A stretch of DNA of 64,000 bases from Thalassobius sp. I31.1 (GTDB taxonomy: Bacteria > Pseudomonadota > Alphaproteobacteria > Rhodobacterales > Rhodobacteraceae), in NCBI RefSeq assembly GCF_003031585.1, contig NZ_PWAA01000033.1, forward strand, positions 62,001 to 126,000, given 5' to 3'. The position numbers were made by a program, and so were the translations under genes. The notes under the pieces are model-generated. The model searched no databases. It had not been told where the DNA came from and was given only the letters and a program-made list of their open reading frames with translations. Shown one piece after another: positions 1 to 8,250 of this stretch. The stretch's first letter is position 1. Every line of letters begins with the position of its first letter.

Positions 1-849
1 GGCTTCCAGAGCGGCAGCCTGAGAAATCGAAGACGCACCAGAAGTACACTGCCCCTGGATCGCGGTCATCGCTTTGATCAGTTCAACCGGGCCAATGCCC
101 CAGCCCAGACGCCAACCAGTCATCGCGTATGATTTTGACACCCCGTTCACAATCAGCGTGCGATCCGCCAGATCCGGTGCAGCCTTGCGGAAAGACGTAA
201 ACGGCGCATAGGTGATATGCATGTAAATCTCATCCGCGATCACCCAGACATGCGGGTGCTTGCGCAGAACTTCCGCCAGCGCCTCAAGATCTTCACCAGA
301 ATACATCGCACCGGACGGGTTGCCCGGTGTGTTCAGCATCAGCCAGCGGGTTTTATCGGTGATCGCCGCTTCCAGCGCATCCGGTGTCAGGCGAAATCCC
401 TGATCCGCACCACAAGGCACAGTGACCATATTGCCCTGACAGAAATCAACGATATCCGCATAAGACGTCCAATAGGGCGCGGGCATGATGACTTCATCCC
501 CTGGGTTCACCGTCGCCGCAAAGGCGTTGTGAATAACCTGTTTCGCACCAGTCGACACCATGATTTCCGCAATCTCGGGACGGAACCCACAAAAGCGTTC
601 CGCATCCATGGCAATCGCGTCACGCAGGGCAGGCTTACCAGCGGTGGGCGGGTAACCTGTGTCACCGGCCAATGCGGCTTTATGTGCTGCTGCGATCACG
701 TTTTCCGGTGTCTTAAAATCCGGCTCCCCCGTGCCAAACGTCAGCACCGGATGCCCTTCGGCCTGACGGGCGCGTGCCGCCTCTGAGATTTTCACAATCT
801 CGGACAGTTGCAGCGATGCCGCGCGATCTGATCGGATAAGTTCAGCCAT
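1..849 (-). CDS. PLP-dependent aminotransferase (aspartate aminotransferase family), 3' end outside window
   Basis: Reverse-strand frame open from an ATG at 849 to the window edge, 283 codons; the C-terminal part is missing. The translation starts MAELIRSDRAASLQL and has the fold-type I class I/II aminotransferase signatures: a GTGEPDF segment near the N-terminus, NTPGNPSG in the middle, and SKSYAMTGWRLG, whose lysine is the expected pyridoxal phosphate Schiff-base residue. It lies 2 nt downstream of the saccharopine dehydrogenase family gene on the same strand, so the two are probably co-transcribed. Given that neighbour and the antiquitin-type aldehyde dehydrogenase at 3494, I infer a role in lysine / 2-aminoadipate transamination. 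Sequence alone does not separate this from an aspartate or other broad aminotransferase. Confidence 0.85.
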   Translation of the reverse strand, partial: MAELIRSDRAASLQLSEIVKISEAARARQAEGHPVLTFGTGEPDFKTPENVIAAAHKAALAGDTGYPPTAGKPALRDAIAMDAERFCGFRPEIAEIMVSTGAKQVIHNAFAATVNPGDEVIMPAPYWTSYADIVDFCQGNMVTVPCGADQGFRLTPDALEAAITDKTRWLMLNTPGNPSGAMYSGEDLEALAEVLRKHPHVWVIADEIYMHITYAPFTSFRKAAPDLADRTLIVNGVSKSYAMTGWRLGWGIGPVELIKAMTAIQGQCTSGASSISQAAALEA

Positions 850-851
850 GT

Positions 852-1916
852 TCAACCCTTTGCGGCGTAAAGGCCGCCTGTTTTTGTCGCAAGGAATGCC
901 TCCAGCGGGATGTCTTCCTGTTTCAGGAACCCCTTCGCCGGCAGCACGCCATCACGCACCATTTCAATCACGCCCACCACGCTTCCCGCAGTGGTCCAGG
1001 CAATGGCGGTGCGCATCTCGCCTGCGACCTCAATCGGGCGGTATCCGCGCACGAATTCCTTACGCTGCATCCGCCCATCCGCCATGCCTTCTGCGGCAAC
1101 ATGAACGTAAACAACATCATCCTCAACAGGTGGTTTGGCGTTCACAAGGATTTCACCCGCCTCTGCACGGCGGTCGCGCATCAGCAGTTCATGGAAGAAA
1201 AAATTCATCTGATCCATATGGCCCGGGTAGCGCATGGTTTTATAATCAATGTTATCGACTTTACCCAGGTAAGTGTCACACATGGTGCCCAGCCCGCCAG
1301 AGGTCGTGAAAGCTTCCAGTTTCACACCGTCGATATACAGCATTTCCAGCCATTCCATCGGTGAAACCCATTTGCGCTCACCACCCTCGATGACCTCGCA
1401 ATCGTTCAGATATTCATTCACCACACCTTCCGGCGACCAGTTGAACGCATAGCCCATCAGGCCCGTCGGGTTCTGCGGCAAGGCACCGACGCGCATTTTA
1501 CAGCTGCGGCAGTCATCAAACTGTTCAATCAGATCCGCGCCAACAATCCCGATAAAGCCCGGTGCCAGGCCACATTGCGGCGCCATAAGGCCTTTGGAGG
1601 TCTTGGACAGCTCAATAATCGCCTGGGTCGTTGGCACATCTTCCGTCAGATCGAAATAGTGAATACCTGCCGCATGGGCCTCGCCCGCGATTGCGGTGTT
1701 CAGGTGATAAGGCAGGCAGGACAGAACCGCGTCAACTTCACCAAACAGGGTGCGCAGGTTGGTTGCGTCAGACAGATCCAGCGCCTGGGTGGCAAAAGGG
1801 AAATCACGACCGCCAAGGTTCATATCCACGCCGGTCACCTCAAACCCAGCCTCTTTCAGAAGCGTCGCTGCCAGTGTGCCAACCTTACCCAGACCAAGTG
1901 TCGCGATCTTTTTCAT
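852..1916 (-). CDS. Saccharopine dehydrogenase family protein, probably L-lysine 6-dehydrogenase-like
   Basis: 354 residues. The N-terminal Rossmann segment is GLGKVGTLAATLLKEAGFEV, followed by a strongly conserved C-terminal catalytic region with QCGLAPGF, EAFTTSGGLGT and YKTMRYPGHM. These match the lysine 6-dehydrogenase / saccharopine dehydrogenase family, which oxidises lysine (or saccharopine) to 2-aminoadipate 6-semialdehyde with NAD(P). AAGGAT lies just upstream of the ATG at 1916. The gene is divergent from the LysR at 2030 and leads the aminotransferase gene. With the ALDH7-type enzyme at 3494 it forms a plausible lysine catabolic module. A true saccharopine dehydrogenase is the main alternative; no lysine-ketoglutarate reductase is visible here, which favours the lysine 6-dehydrogenase reading. 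Confidence 0.8.
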   Translation of the reverse strand: MKKIATLGLGKVGTLAATLLKEAGFEVTGVDMNLGGRDFPFATQALDLSDATNLRTLFGEVDAVLSCLPYHLNTAIAGEAHAAGIHYFDLTEDVPTTQAIIELSKTSKGLMAPQCGLAPGFIGIVGADLIEQFDDCRSCKMRVGALPQNPTGLMGYAFNWSPEGVVNEYLNDCEVIEGGERKWVSPMEWLEMLYIDGVKLEAFTTSGGLGTMCDTYLGKVDNIDYKTMRYPGHMDQMNFFFHELLMRDRRAEAGEILVNAKPPVEDDVVYVHVAAEGMADGRMQRKEFVRGYRPIEVAGEMRTAIAWTTAGSVVGVIEMVRDGVLPAKGFLKQEDIPLEAFLATKTGGLYAAKG

Positions 1917-2029
1917 GCCATATCCTTATGCGCAGATTTCCGTTCTGACGTGACGATAGCAATTGCCCCTTCATGCTGAAATAACTAAGTTCGCAATAAT
2001 CCATGAGTTTCAGGAATGAAGGATTTCCG

Positions 2030-2926
2030 ATGATTCCCACACGTTCCCTGCCATCCCTTGCCGCCCTGCGTGCGTTTGAATGTGCCGCCCGTCACGGGTC
2101 TTTCACCCTGGCCGCGGAAGAGTTGCACCTGACCCAAAGCGCCGTTTCACGTCAGGTGAAAGATCTTGAGGCACAGCTTGGCTTTACCCTGTTTCGCCGC
2201 AATGGCCGACGGGTTGCACTGACTGATGCCGGGGGTGAATTTGCCCATGCGCTGGCGCTGGATCTGGATCGTCTGAAGCAAACCGTCAGCCGCGCAGTCG
2301 CCGCCGGAAATGAACGCACCAGCCTGCGTATCGCGACACTGTCCACCTTCGCCAGCCGCTGGCTGATCCCCCGCCTGCCGGATTTTGAGGCAAAATTCCC
2401 AGAGGTTGAAATCAGCCTGTCCACACGTCTGCGTCCATTTTCTTTTGACGCAGAACGATTCGATCTGGCCATTCACCACGGATCAGCGGACTGGCCTGAC
2501 ACCCAGATGTCCCGCCTCTGTGGCGAAGAAATCCTCGCGGTTGGCGCGCCGCGTTTTGTTGAGACCCACAAGCCCGCCAGTGCCGCTGACATCGCCAACG
2601 CCCCCCTGCTGCATCTGGAAACCCGGCCCGGCCAATGGGCCGACTGGCTGCGCATGCAGGGGGTGGAAAGCCCGGATTTCCCCCGCGGCAAATTGTTTGA
2701 TCAGTTCTCCATGATCATTTCGGCGGCCACCCACGGGCTGGGCGCAGCACTTTTACCGCGGTATCTGATTGAGAACGAGCTCGACAGCGGTGCATTGGTC
2801 ACATTACCCGGCGAAACCATGATCACTGAAAATGCCTATTGGATCGTGACACCCGCCGGTATGGCCTCCCCTATTGCCCAGGCTTTTTCACGTTGGGTTA
2901 AGACAAAAGTTTCAAAGGGAATTTAA
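2030..2926 (+). CDS. LysR family transcriptional regulator (GcvA-like)
   Basis: About 298 residues from the ATG at 2030; an in-frame ATG at 2003 would add nine residues. The N-terminus, RSLPSLAALRAFECAARHGSF followed by LTQSAVSRQVKDLE, is the winged helix-turn-helix of GcvA-type LysR proteins, and the rest is the periplasmic-binding-like effector domain. It is divergently placed from the lysine dehydrogenase-like gene with about 110 bp between them, the usual arrangement for a LysR that controls its neighbour. I infer control of the lysine catabolic genes on both sides. The effector is unknown. Confidence 0.85.
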   Translation: MIPTRSLPSLAALRAFECAARHGSFTLAAEELHLTQSAVSRQVKDLEAQLGFTLFRRNGRRVALTDAGGEFAHALALDLDRLKQTVSRAVAAGNERTSLRIATLSTFASRWLIPRLPDFEAKFPEVEISLSTRLRPFSFDAERFDLAIHHGSADWPDTQMSRLCGEEILAVGAPRFVETHKPASAADIANAPLLHLETRPGQWADWLRMQGVESPDFPRGKLFDQFSMIISAATHGLGAALLPRYLIENELDSGALVTLPGETMITENAYWIVTPAGMASPIAQAFSRWVKTKVSKGI

Positions 2927-2927
2927 T

Positions 2928-3308
2928 ATGAGCTGGGACGTTGCTATTCTGAAATATGAAGGAAACGGAATTGAACTGACTGATGTCTCAGAAGAGACCT
3001 GCCAGCCATTCCCAGAAGCAAGATCTCTCATGCAACAACTATCAGAGAGTATTCAGTGGAATAGCGACTCATCGGGACTGTTGCTGGAAACGGATAGCAG
3101 TCTTGAATTCTTCCTCACCGAACAATCTTTACACCTGACGTTCAGAGGGGCCAATCAGCTTAACCGGGTCCTACACTTCTTTCAGAAGCTCCCAGGATAC
3201 CACTGTTATGACGTTGGCTCAGGAACCCTCATTGAGGACGAGGTTTCTTCGCTCGCGGAAAAAACGAAGGCCGATACGTATTTAAGAAAAGTCATGGAAC
3301 AATACTAA
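2928..3308 (+). CDS. Hypothetical protein, 126 aa
   Basis: Begins with MSWDVAILKYEG at an ATG one nucleotide after the LysR stop (TAATATG), so it is probably translationally coupled to it. The product is about 126 residues, acidic, without signal peptide or membrane segment, and alternates predicted strand and helix. It is visibly AT-richer than the flanking genes, hinting at recent acquisition. I do not recognise the family. Its size and acidity are compatible with a small immunity-type or accessory protein, but nothing in the sequence proves that. Confidence 0.6.
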   Translation: MSWDVAILKYEGNGIELTDVSEETCQPFPEARSLMQQLSESIQWNSDSSGLLLETDSSLEFFLTEQSLHLTFRGANQLNRVLHFFQKLPGYHCYDVGSGTLIEDEVSSLAEKTKADTYLRKVMEQY

Positions 3309-3343
3309 ACTTCATCTTTCCATAAATACTCCCGCCGGAGGCC

Positions 3344-3388
3344 AGATTTTTTGAAAAAATCTGAACCGGAGTTTTTCAAAAACTCCGG
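3344..3388. repeat. Pair of tandem AT-core palindromes
   Basis: Two adjacent inverted repeats: AGATTTTTTGAAAAAATCT at 3344-3362, and at 3366-3388 a 23-bp element with arms CCGGAGTTTTT / AAAAACTCCGG around a single C. They lie between the convergently finished hypothetical gene and amaB. Each forms a long hairpin with almost no loop. A related set of three palindromes occurs at 60120-60186. They could work as bidirectional terminators or as a lineage-specific intergenic repeat. Confidence 0.75.
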
Positions 3389-3493
3389 GCCACTCATGAA
3401 ATTTACGCATCCATACGGGAATTTTCCTTTGTTTTTCTCCTAAAAGCTATCTGTTACACTCGGGACAAATTCAGTCTTTCAGAGGATCCGAAA

Positions 3494-5008
3494 ATGGACG
3501 TCTCCCAGGAAATCGCAGAAATCCTTTCCCGCCTCGGCGTGGATAAATCCGCTTACACCGGCGGCACCCGCAAAATCATCAGCCCGGTCACTGGTGAAGA
3601 AATCGCAGCCGTCAACGATATGACAGCAGATAGTGCCAAAGCCGGTATCGCCAAGGCCAAAACCGCCTTCAAAGCCTGGCGCATGGTGCCGGCCCCACGC
3701 CGTGGTGAACTTGTGCGCCTCTTGGGCGAAGAGCTGCGCGTTGCAAAAGAAGACCTGGGTCGCATCATTTCCATCGAGGTTGGCAAAATCACCTCCGAAG
3801 GTCTTGGCGAAATTCAGGAAATGATCGACATCTGCGATTTCGCAACCGGCCTGTCCCGTCAGCTTTACGGTCTGACCATCGCAACAGAGCGTCCCGGCCA
3901 CCGCATGATGGAACAATACCATCCCATCGGCCCGGTTGGTGTGATCTCGGCCTTTAACTTCCCGGCGGCGGTCTGGTCCTGGAACTCAGCCCTTGCGCTG
4001 GTTTGTGGCGATCCGGTGATCTGGAAGCCATCCGAGAAAACTCCGCTGATTTCCCTTGCCTGCGCCTCTGTTCTCGACCGGGCAATCGCACGTTTCGGCG
4101 ATGACGCACCGGAAGGTCTGCACACACTTCTGCTGGGGGATCGCGATCTGGGCGAGACCCTGGTCGACAGCACAGATGTGCCAGTCATCTCCGCGACAGG
4201 TTCCACCCGCATGGGCCGCGAAGTTGGCCCACGCGTTGCGGCACGTTTCGGCAAATCCATCCTGGAACTTGGCGGCAACAACGCCGGCATCGTCTGTCCA
4301 TCCGCAGATCAGGACATGGCTCTGGCCGCGATTGCATTTGGTGCCATGGGCACAGCCGGTCAACGCTGCACATCGCAACGTCGTGTTTTCGTACATGACA
4401 GCATCTGGGAAGAATTCGTGCCACGCCTGGCAGCGGCCTATAAATCCGTCACCGTGGGTTCACCCCTGACAACCGACAGCCTTGTTGGCCCGCTGATTGA
4501 TGAGAGCGCCTCCAAAGCCATGACTGCTGCGATTGAAGCGGCAGAGGCCATGGGCGGCAAAGTCACCGGTGGTGAGCGCGTGGATGCAGGCCATCCCAAC
4601 GCCTACTATCACCGTCCGGCGATGGTTGAGCTGAAAGAACAGAAAGGCATCGTCTGCGAAGAAACCTTCGCGCCTGTTGTTTATGTCATGCCTTACAGCG
4701 ACCTGGAAAACGCGATCGACATGCAAAACGACGTGACCGCCGGCCTGTCCTCTACCATCTACACACTGGATGTGCGCGAAGCGGAAACCTTCCTGTCGGC
4801 CATGGGTTCTGACTGTGGCATTGCCAATGTGAACATCGGTACATCCGGTGCGGAAATCGGTGGTGCGTTTGGCGGCGAAAAGGAAACCGGCGGCGGGCGC
4901 GAAAGCGGATCAGACGCGTGGAAAGCCTACATGCGCCGTCAGACCAACACCGTGAACTATTCGCGCGAGCTGCCACTGGCGCAGGGTGTATCTTTCGACA
5001 TCGGTTAA
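3494..5008 (+). CDS. amaB: Aldehyde dehydrogenase, ALDH7 / antiquitin type (2-aminoadipate semialdehyde dehydrogenase)
   Basis: 504 residues. The catalytic glutamate lies in ILELGGNNAGIV and the nucleophilic cysteine in TAGQRCTSQRRVF, with the cofactor-binding segment FNFPAAVWSWN earlier. The pattern RMVPAPRRGELVRLLG and the late IGGAFGGEKETGGGRESGSDAWK region are typical of ALDH7 (antiquitin) enzymes rather than ordinary aldehyde dehydrogenases. The expected reaction is oxidation of 2-aminoadipate 6-semialdehyde / piperideine-6-carboxylate to 2-aminoadipate with NAD(P) in the cytoplasm. An AGAGGATCC ribosome site precedes the ATG at 3494. The neighbouring lysine dehydrogenase-like gene makes the substrate assignment more likely. 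A strong terminator follows. Confidence 0.88.
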   Translation: MDVSQEIAEILSRLGVDKSAYTGGTRKIISPVTGEEIAAVNDMTADSAKAGIAKAKTAFKAWRMVPAPRRGELVRLLGEELRVAKEDLGRIISIEVGKITSEGLGEIQEMIDICDFATGLSRQLYGLTIATERPGHRMMEQYHPIGPVGVISAFNFPAAVWSWNSALALVCGDPVIWKPSEKTPLISLACASVLDRAIARFGDDAPEGLHTLLLGDRDLGETLVDSTDVPVISATGSTRMGREVGPRVAARFGKSILELGGNNAGIVCPSADQDMALAAIAFGAMGTAGQRCTSQRRVFVHDSIWEEFVPRLAAAYKSVTVGSPLTTDSLVGPLIDESASKAMTAAIEAAEAMGGKVTGGERVDAGHPNAYYHRPAMVELKEQKGIVCEETFAPVVYVMPYSDLENAIDMQNDVTAGLSSTIYTLDVREAETFLSAMGSDCGIANVNIGTSGAEIGGAFGGEKETGGGRESGSDAWKAYMRRQTNTVNYSRELPLAQGVSFDIG

Positions 5009-5028
5009 ACTCCCTTAACCCTTACTGC

Positions 5029-5061
5029 AAAGCCCGCCTCTGCAAAGAGGCGGGCTTTTTT
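5029..5061 (+). terminator. Rho-independent terminator after amaB
   Basis: AAAGCCCGCCTC, loop TGCAAA, GAGGCGGGCTTT followed by a T run. It is a 12-bp perfect stem about 20 nt after the amaB stop. Confidence 0.92.
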
Positions 5062-5153
5062 CGTATCCTCGAATGGATGTAGACATTCACCCGCCACAAG
5101 CCTAGGTTGCCTCGTGAATTCAGAACTACATTTGAGACAATGATCGGACCTGC

Positions 5154-6440
5154 ATGCAAAATCGGATACATGTGCTTCTTTCAGTGATTTTTCTTCTGAT
5201 ATTCTTCACATTTACACTGAACATGCTTTACGGCATCCGCCACGGCGATCTGAGTGCAATCTACCAGGCTGCTGATCATTTCAGCAAAGGAAATTACACC
5301 CTTATTTTCGGTCCCCCTGCTGCCGGGGATATATCACAGCCCTCAGGCATCCTTATTTCATCCCTGGATTTCCAGGACAGTGTTTTTGGAAAATACAGAT
5401 CTGCGGAACTGCCCTATGTTTACCCGCCGCTCTGGGCTGCACTGCTGGCACCGGTTACCAGAATTATGGATGTGCAGAGTTTTTCAAACATCATCCTGAT
5501 CATCCAGCTGAGCCTCCTCACACTGTCGCTCTATCTCTGCTTCCAACTGTCTCCTGCCCGCAAGCCACGCTTTCCGGTCTGGATCCTGCTCGTTTTGCTG
5601 GCCGGTGTTTTCACTCTGCCTCTGTTTCTTGCACTGCTCCACAATCAGCCACAGATTACAATTTTTGCCCTGACAATACTGGCGTTCTGGCAGTACAGTA
5701 AGGGCCGTACAGTCCTGGCGGGCACAGTCCTTGGCATTGCCGCAGCCATCAAACTTCTGCCCCTGTTTTTCATTGTCATTTTCATTGCAGACCGCAAGTG
5801 GCGCGCTCTGATGGCTTTCCTGATCAGCAGCAGTTCGCTGGCCGTCCTCAGCTTTGTCCTGACAGGTGTGCAGCTGCATCTGGATTTTCTGCACGAACTT
5901 TCAAATCTCAAAAATACTGTTGTCCTCAGCTCTCTGAATTTTAATCTTGAAGTGCCTCTGTATATCGGGGCCTCTGTTTTAGATCTTGCGCCACCATTGC
6001 CAGACCATCTGCCTGGGTTGTTTACTGTGGCAAAACCGGATTGGATGAAATTTGCCCCCCCTCTTCTTATGGTCTCCGGACTGGTGCTGATCCTCTGGGC
6101 ACCCACCCTGCACCGGGGAGTCGGCAGGCAGGAACGCCTGCTGCGGATGATGATCGCAATCACTCTCTGGTCCGGATTTTTCGCCCCTGTCAGCTGGGCG
6201 CATTATTACCTGATGCCACTGTTCCTGTCCCCCGCATTCCCGACATTGATCCGGCATGGAGGCTGGGCCACAGCGGGTTGCCTGGTTTTCCCTGCATTCT
6301 CGCTGTTGAATATGACAATACATCCGATTGAAAGTCTTCACTGGGTTCACGGCACGCTGGTCTCAACGACCTATTACCTGATCTTGTTTTTCTGGGTTGT
6401 TCTGATGCCTCAGAACGGCCGCACCACCGCGCCGGAATAG
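5154..6440 (+). CDS. Glycosyltransferase family 87 (DUF2029-type) membrane protein
   Basis: 428 residues, very hydrophobic, with roughly ten membrane spans starting at residues 6-26. The pattern of an N-terminal span, an exoplasmic loop with DLSAIYQAADHF, a YVYPPLWAALLAP motif and a later GIAAAIKLLPLFFI segment matches GT-C type polyprenyl-phosphate mannosyltransferase-like proteins (GT87 / DUF2029). The likely role is transfer of a sugar from a lipid carrier at the inner membrane; acceptor and sugar are unknown. The 3' end overlaps the convergent CPBP gene by about 31 bp. There is no glycan cluster around it. Confidence 0.75.
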   Translation: MQNRIHVLLSVIFLLIFFTFTLNMLYGIRHGDLSAIYQAADHFSKGNYTLIFGPPAAGDISQPSGILISSLDFQDSVFGKYRSAELPYVYPPLWAALLAPVTRIMDVQSFSNIILIIQLSLLTLSLYLCFQLSPARKPRFPVWILLVLLAGVFTLPLFLALLHNQPQITIFALTILAFWQYSKGRTVLAGTVLGIAAAIKLLPLFFIVIFIADRKWRALMAFLISSSSLAVLSFVLTGVQLHLDFLHELSNLKNTVVLSSLNFNLEVPLYIGASVLDLAPPLPDHLPGLFTVAKPDWMKFAPPLLMVSGLVLILWAPTLHRGVGRQERLLRMMIAITLWSGFFAPVSWAHYYLMPLFLSPAFPTLIRHGGWATAGCLVFPAFSLLNMTIHPIESLHWVHGTLVSTTYYLILFFWVVLMPQNGRTTAPE

Positions 6441-7099
6441 AAATAAACGCCCATACCGAAAGCGAACAGAACCACGCCCGCGACCGAATGCAGAACGATC
6501 GCCAGCGGCAGGCTTTCACGTGTCTTATAGGCCCAGGCAAAGATCAGACCGCCAATAAAGGCCATAATCGCAACGACCCAGCTCCAGTACATCAGATGAG
6601 CAAGCGAAAACAGCGCCGCATTCAGCCAGACACCGCGCGCACCAGCAGGAATCACGGGTTTATAGCGGCGGAAGAACAGCACACGAAAGATCAGTTCCTG
6701 CGGCAGGGCCGACACCAGCGGATAAAACACCGCGATCAGCAACATCATGTCCGGACGATATTTCAGCATGGCGAACAGCCGCTCTGGCGCGCTCTGCATC
6801 AAAATCGCATAGCTTGCCGCCGCGACCGCCAAAGCAATTGCCACCACCGGCCAGATCTGCATCCGCCGCCAGCCCTGAAACATGATGCACCAGGAAAACC
6901 CGGGCGTCCGCCAGAGCAGAACCAGCCCCAGCAGCATGAACACCCCAAGTGCCGCAAACATACGTGTCGGCGGCATCCAGACCGCAACCACCACCGGAAC
7001 AGCGACGAACAACAACAGGAACTCTGCCAGCAACCCACGCCTCTGCCGGGCGCAATTGTGGTCTTCAAACCCAAAGTCTTCATGAAGGGCGGCGGACAT
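6410..7099 (-). CDS. CPBP family intramembrane metalloprotease
   Basis: 229 residues with about six membrane spans. The CPBP (CAAX protease / bacteriocin-processing, Abi) motifs are present: PQELIFRVLFFRR for motif 1, NAALFSLAHLMYW with the motif 2 histidine, and VLHSVAGVV for the last histidine region. Motif 1 usually begins with two glutamates; here the first is glutamine (QE instead of EE). The ATG at 7099 gives a short cytoplasmic N-terminus. Likely an inner-membrane protease of unknown substrate. Confidence 0.8.
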   Translation of the reverse strand: MSAALHEDFGFEDHNCARQRRGLLAEFLLLFVAVPVVVAVWMPPTRMFAALGVFMLLGLVLLWRTPGFSWCIMFQGWRRMQIWPVVAIALAVAAASYAILMQSAPERLFAMLKYRPDMMLLIAVFYPLVSALPQELIFRVLFFRRYKPVIPAGARGVWLNAALFSLAHLMYWSWVVAIMAFIGGLIFAWAYKTRESLPLAIVLHSVAGVVLFAFGMGVYFYSGAVVRPF

Positions 7100-7319
7100 A
7101 GGCGGAGTGCTCCCGGAACAGAGGTGTCTCCCTTAAGTAGGGGAGCGGTGGCAAAAGGCAAGCATTTGGGTGATGGATGTGCTTCATATGGAAGCAAGTT
7201 CGGACGAGTATCGGTTGGCCAGTTCGATTGCAGCAACACAACCAGCCCAAAGTGAAGGTACCCACATTGCCATCAGCCACAAATTTGCTATGACAAATTG
7301 ATAGAAAGAGAGATGATTT

Positions 7320-8078
7320 TTGTCCGATAATAAAACCAAAAATTGCAGAACCTGTTATAGTGACATCCCTTCACCTGCTTCCAAATGTAAAGAATGTGGA
7401 AGTTACCAAGACTGGCGGCGATTTTTGCCAGATTGGATCAATATAGTAGCTTTGATCGTGGCTGCTTTAGCCCTACTTACCAGCTTGTTGGGACATGGGC
7501 GTGTCGCCGTTGAAACCATAAGCGAACACTGGTCTGGAACAAACTTTGACCTGAATGCTTCTGTCGTCGAATTGGGAAGGGATACTAGTACTTTCGCCGT
7601 TTCAAATGTTTCCAACAGAAACGCCGTAGTAACATCTGTACAATGTGGCCTGTATCTTCCAATTGATCCTGAAGCGCTTTTCGAAAAGACCTTCACCGAA
7701 CAAGGGCAGGAACAATTACAATGGGGTGAAACCGCCGGGATGTTTCTTGTGTCATTGGATCCTGACGACCCAATATTTGTTCCGGCCGGCGAGCAAGCTT
7801 TAATAACATTTACTACACGACATATTAGCCCGGCCTTTGGGGCCGACCGTTTCTCGGCAGAACGCAAGGCTGATGATTTAGTTTCAAGTTATTGTATTGT
7901 AAGCGGAGTGCGCGGCAACAATGAACAAGTTGGTGGGATAGTATTGCTAAGTCTCTCAAACATACGTGACTTAGATGCCCTCGATCTTCTCCAAAATGCC
8001 GATTACTCGGAAAGCCAAGAACCCGAACGCGAAGCTTTGATTGGCAGAATACGCAATGTGCGCTCTGAGATAGAGTAG
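7320..8078 (+). CDS. Zinc-ribbon single-span membrane protein, function unknown
   Basis: 252 residues from a TTG at 7320. A purine-rich AGAGAGATGA precedes it; the ATG at 7313 is in another frame and stops at once, so TTG is the best start. The N-terminus carries two Cys-x2-Cys knuckles (CRTC and CKEC), a minimal zinc ribbon. A membrane span of about 20 residues follows near residues 40-60 (IVALIVAALALLTSLLG), then a beta-rich extracytoplasmic domain of about 180 residues. Base composition is clearly lower in GC than carB next door, suggesting horizontal origin. Zinc-ribbon plus one span resembles sensory or scaffold proteins, but I do not recognise the outer domain. Confidence 0.7.
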   Translation: MSDNKTKNCRTCYSDIPSPASKCKECGSYQDWRRFLPDWINIVALIVAALALLTSLLGHGRVAVETISEHWSGTNFDLNASVVELGRDTSTFAVSNVSNRNAVVTSVQCGLYLPIDPEALFEKTFTEQGQEQLQWGETAGMFLVSLDPDDPIFVPAGEQALITFTTRHISPAFGADRFSAERKADDLVSSYCIVSGVRGNNEQVGGIVLLSLSNIRDLDALDLLQNADYSESQEPEREALIGRIRNVRSEIE

Positions 8079-8191
8079 TGCGAAATTACGCCACCTTCCT
8101 AGTATCAATTGCGAAAAGCAGAGCAATCCACAACTTCAGATATTCAGGCCCAATCTCTGCCATGTTTTCCACCCAGAAAAACGATTCCCCC

Positions 8192-8219
8192 TTGCACCTT
8201 CTCTTCATGTAATTATACA
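8192..8219 (+). promoter_or_regulatory. Candidate sigma-70 promoter for carB
   Basis: TTGCAC at 8192-8197 and TATACA at 8214-8219 with a 16-bp spacer. Transcription would begin near 8226, giving a short leader before the carB ATG at 8251. Confidence 0.6.
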
Positions 8220-8250
8220 CCACGACAATTTGTGATTCCGGGAGCCTACC

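Noticed and set aside
7184-7273. 29-codon frame MAMWVPSLWAGC on the minus strand between the CPBP and zinc-ribbon genes
   Set aside because: Looks mildly protein-like, but has no ribosome site, no recognisable family and is too short to support.
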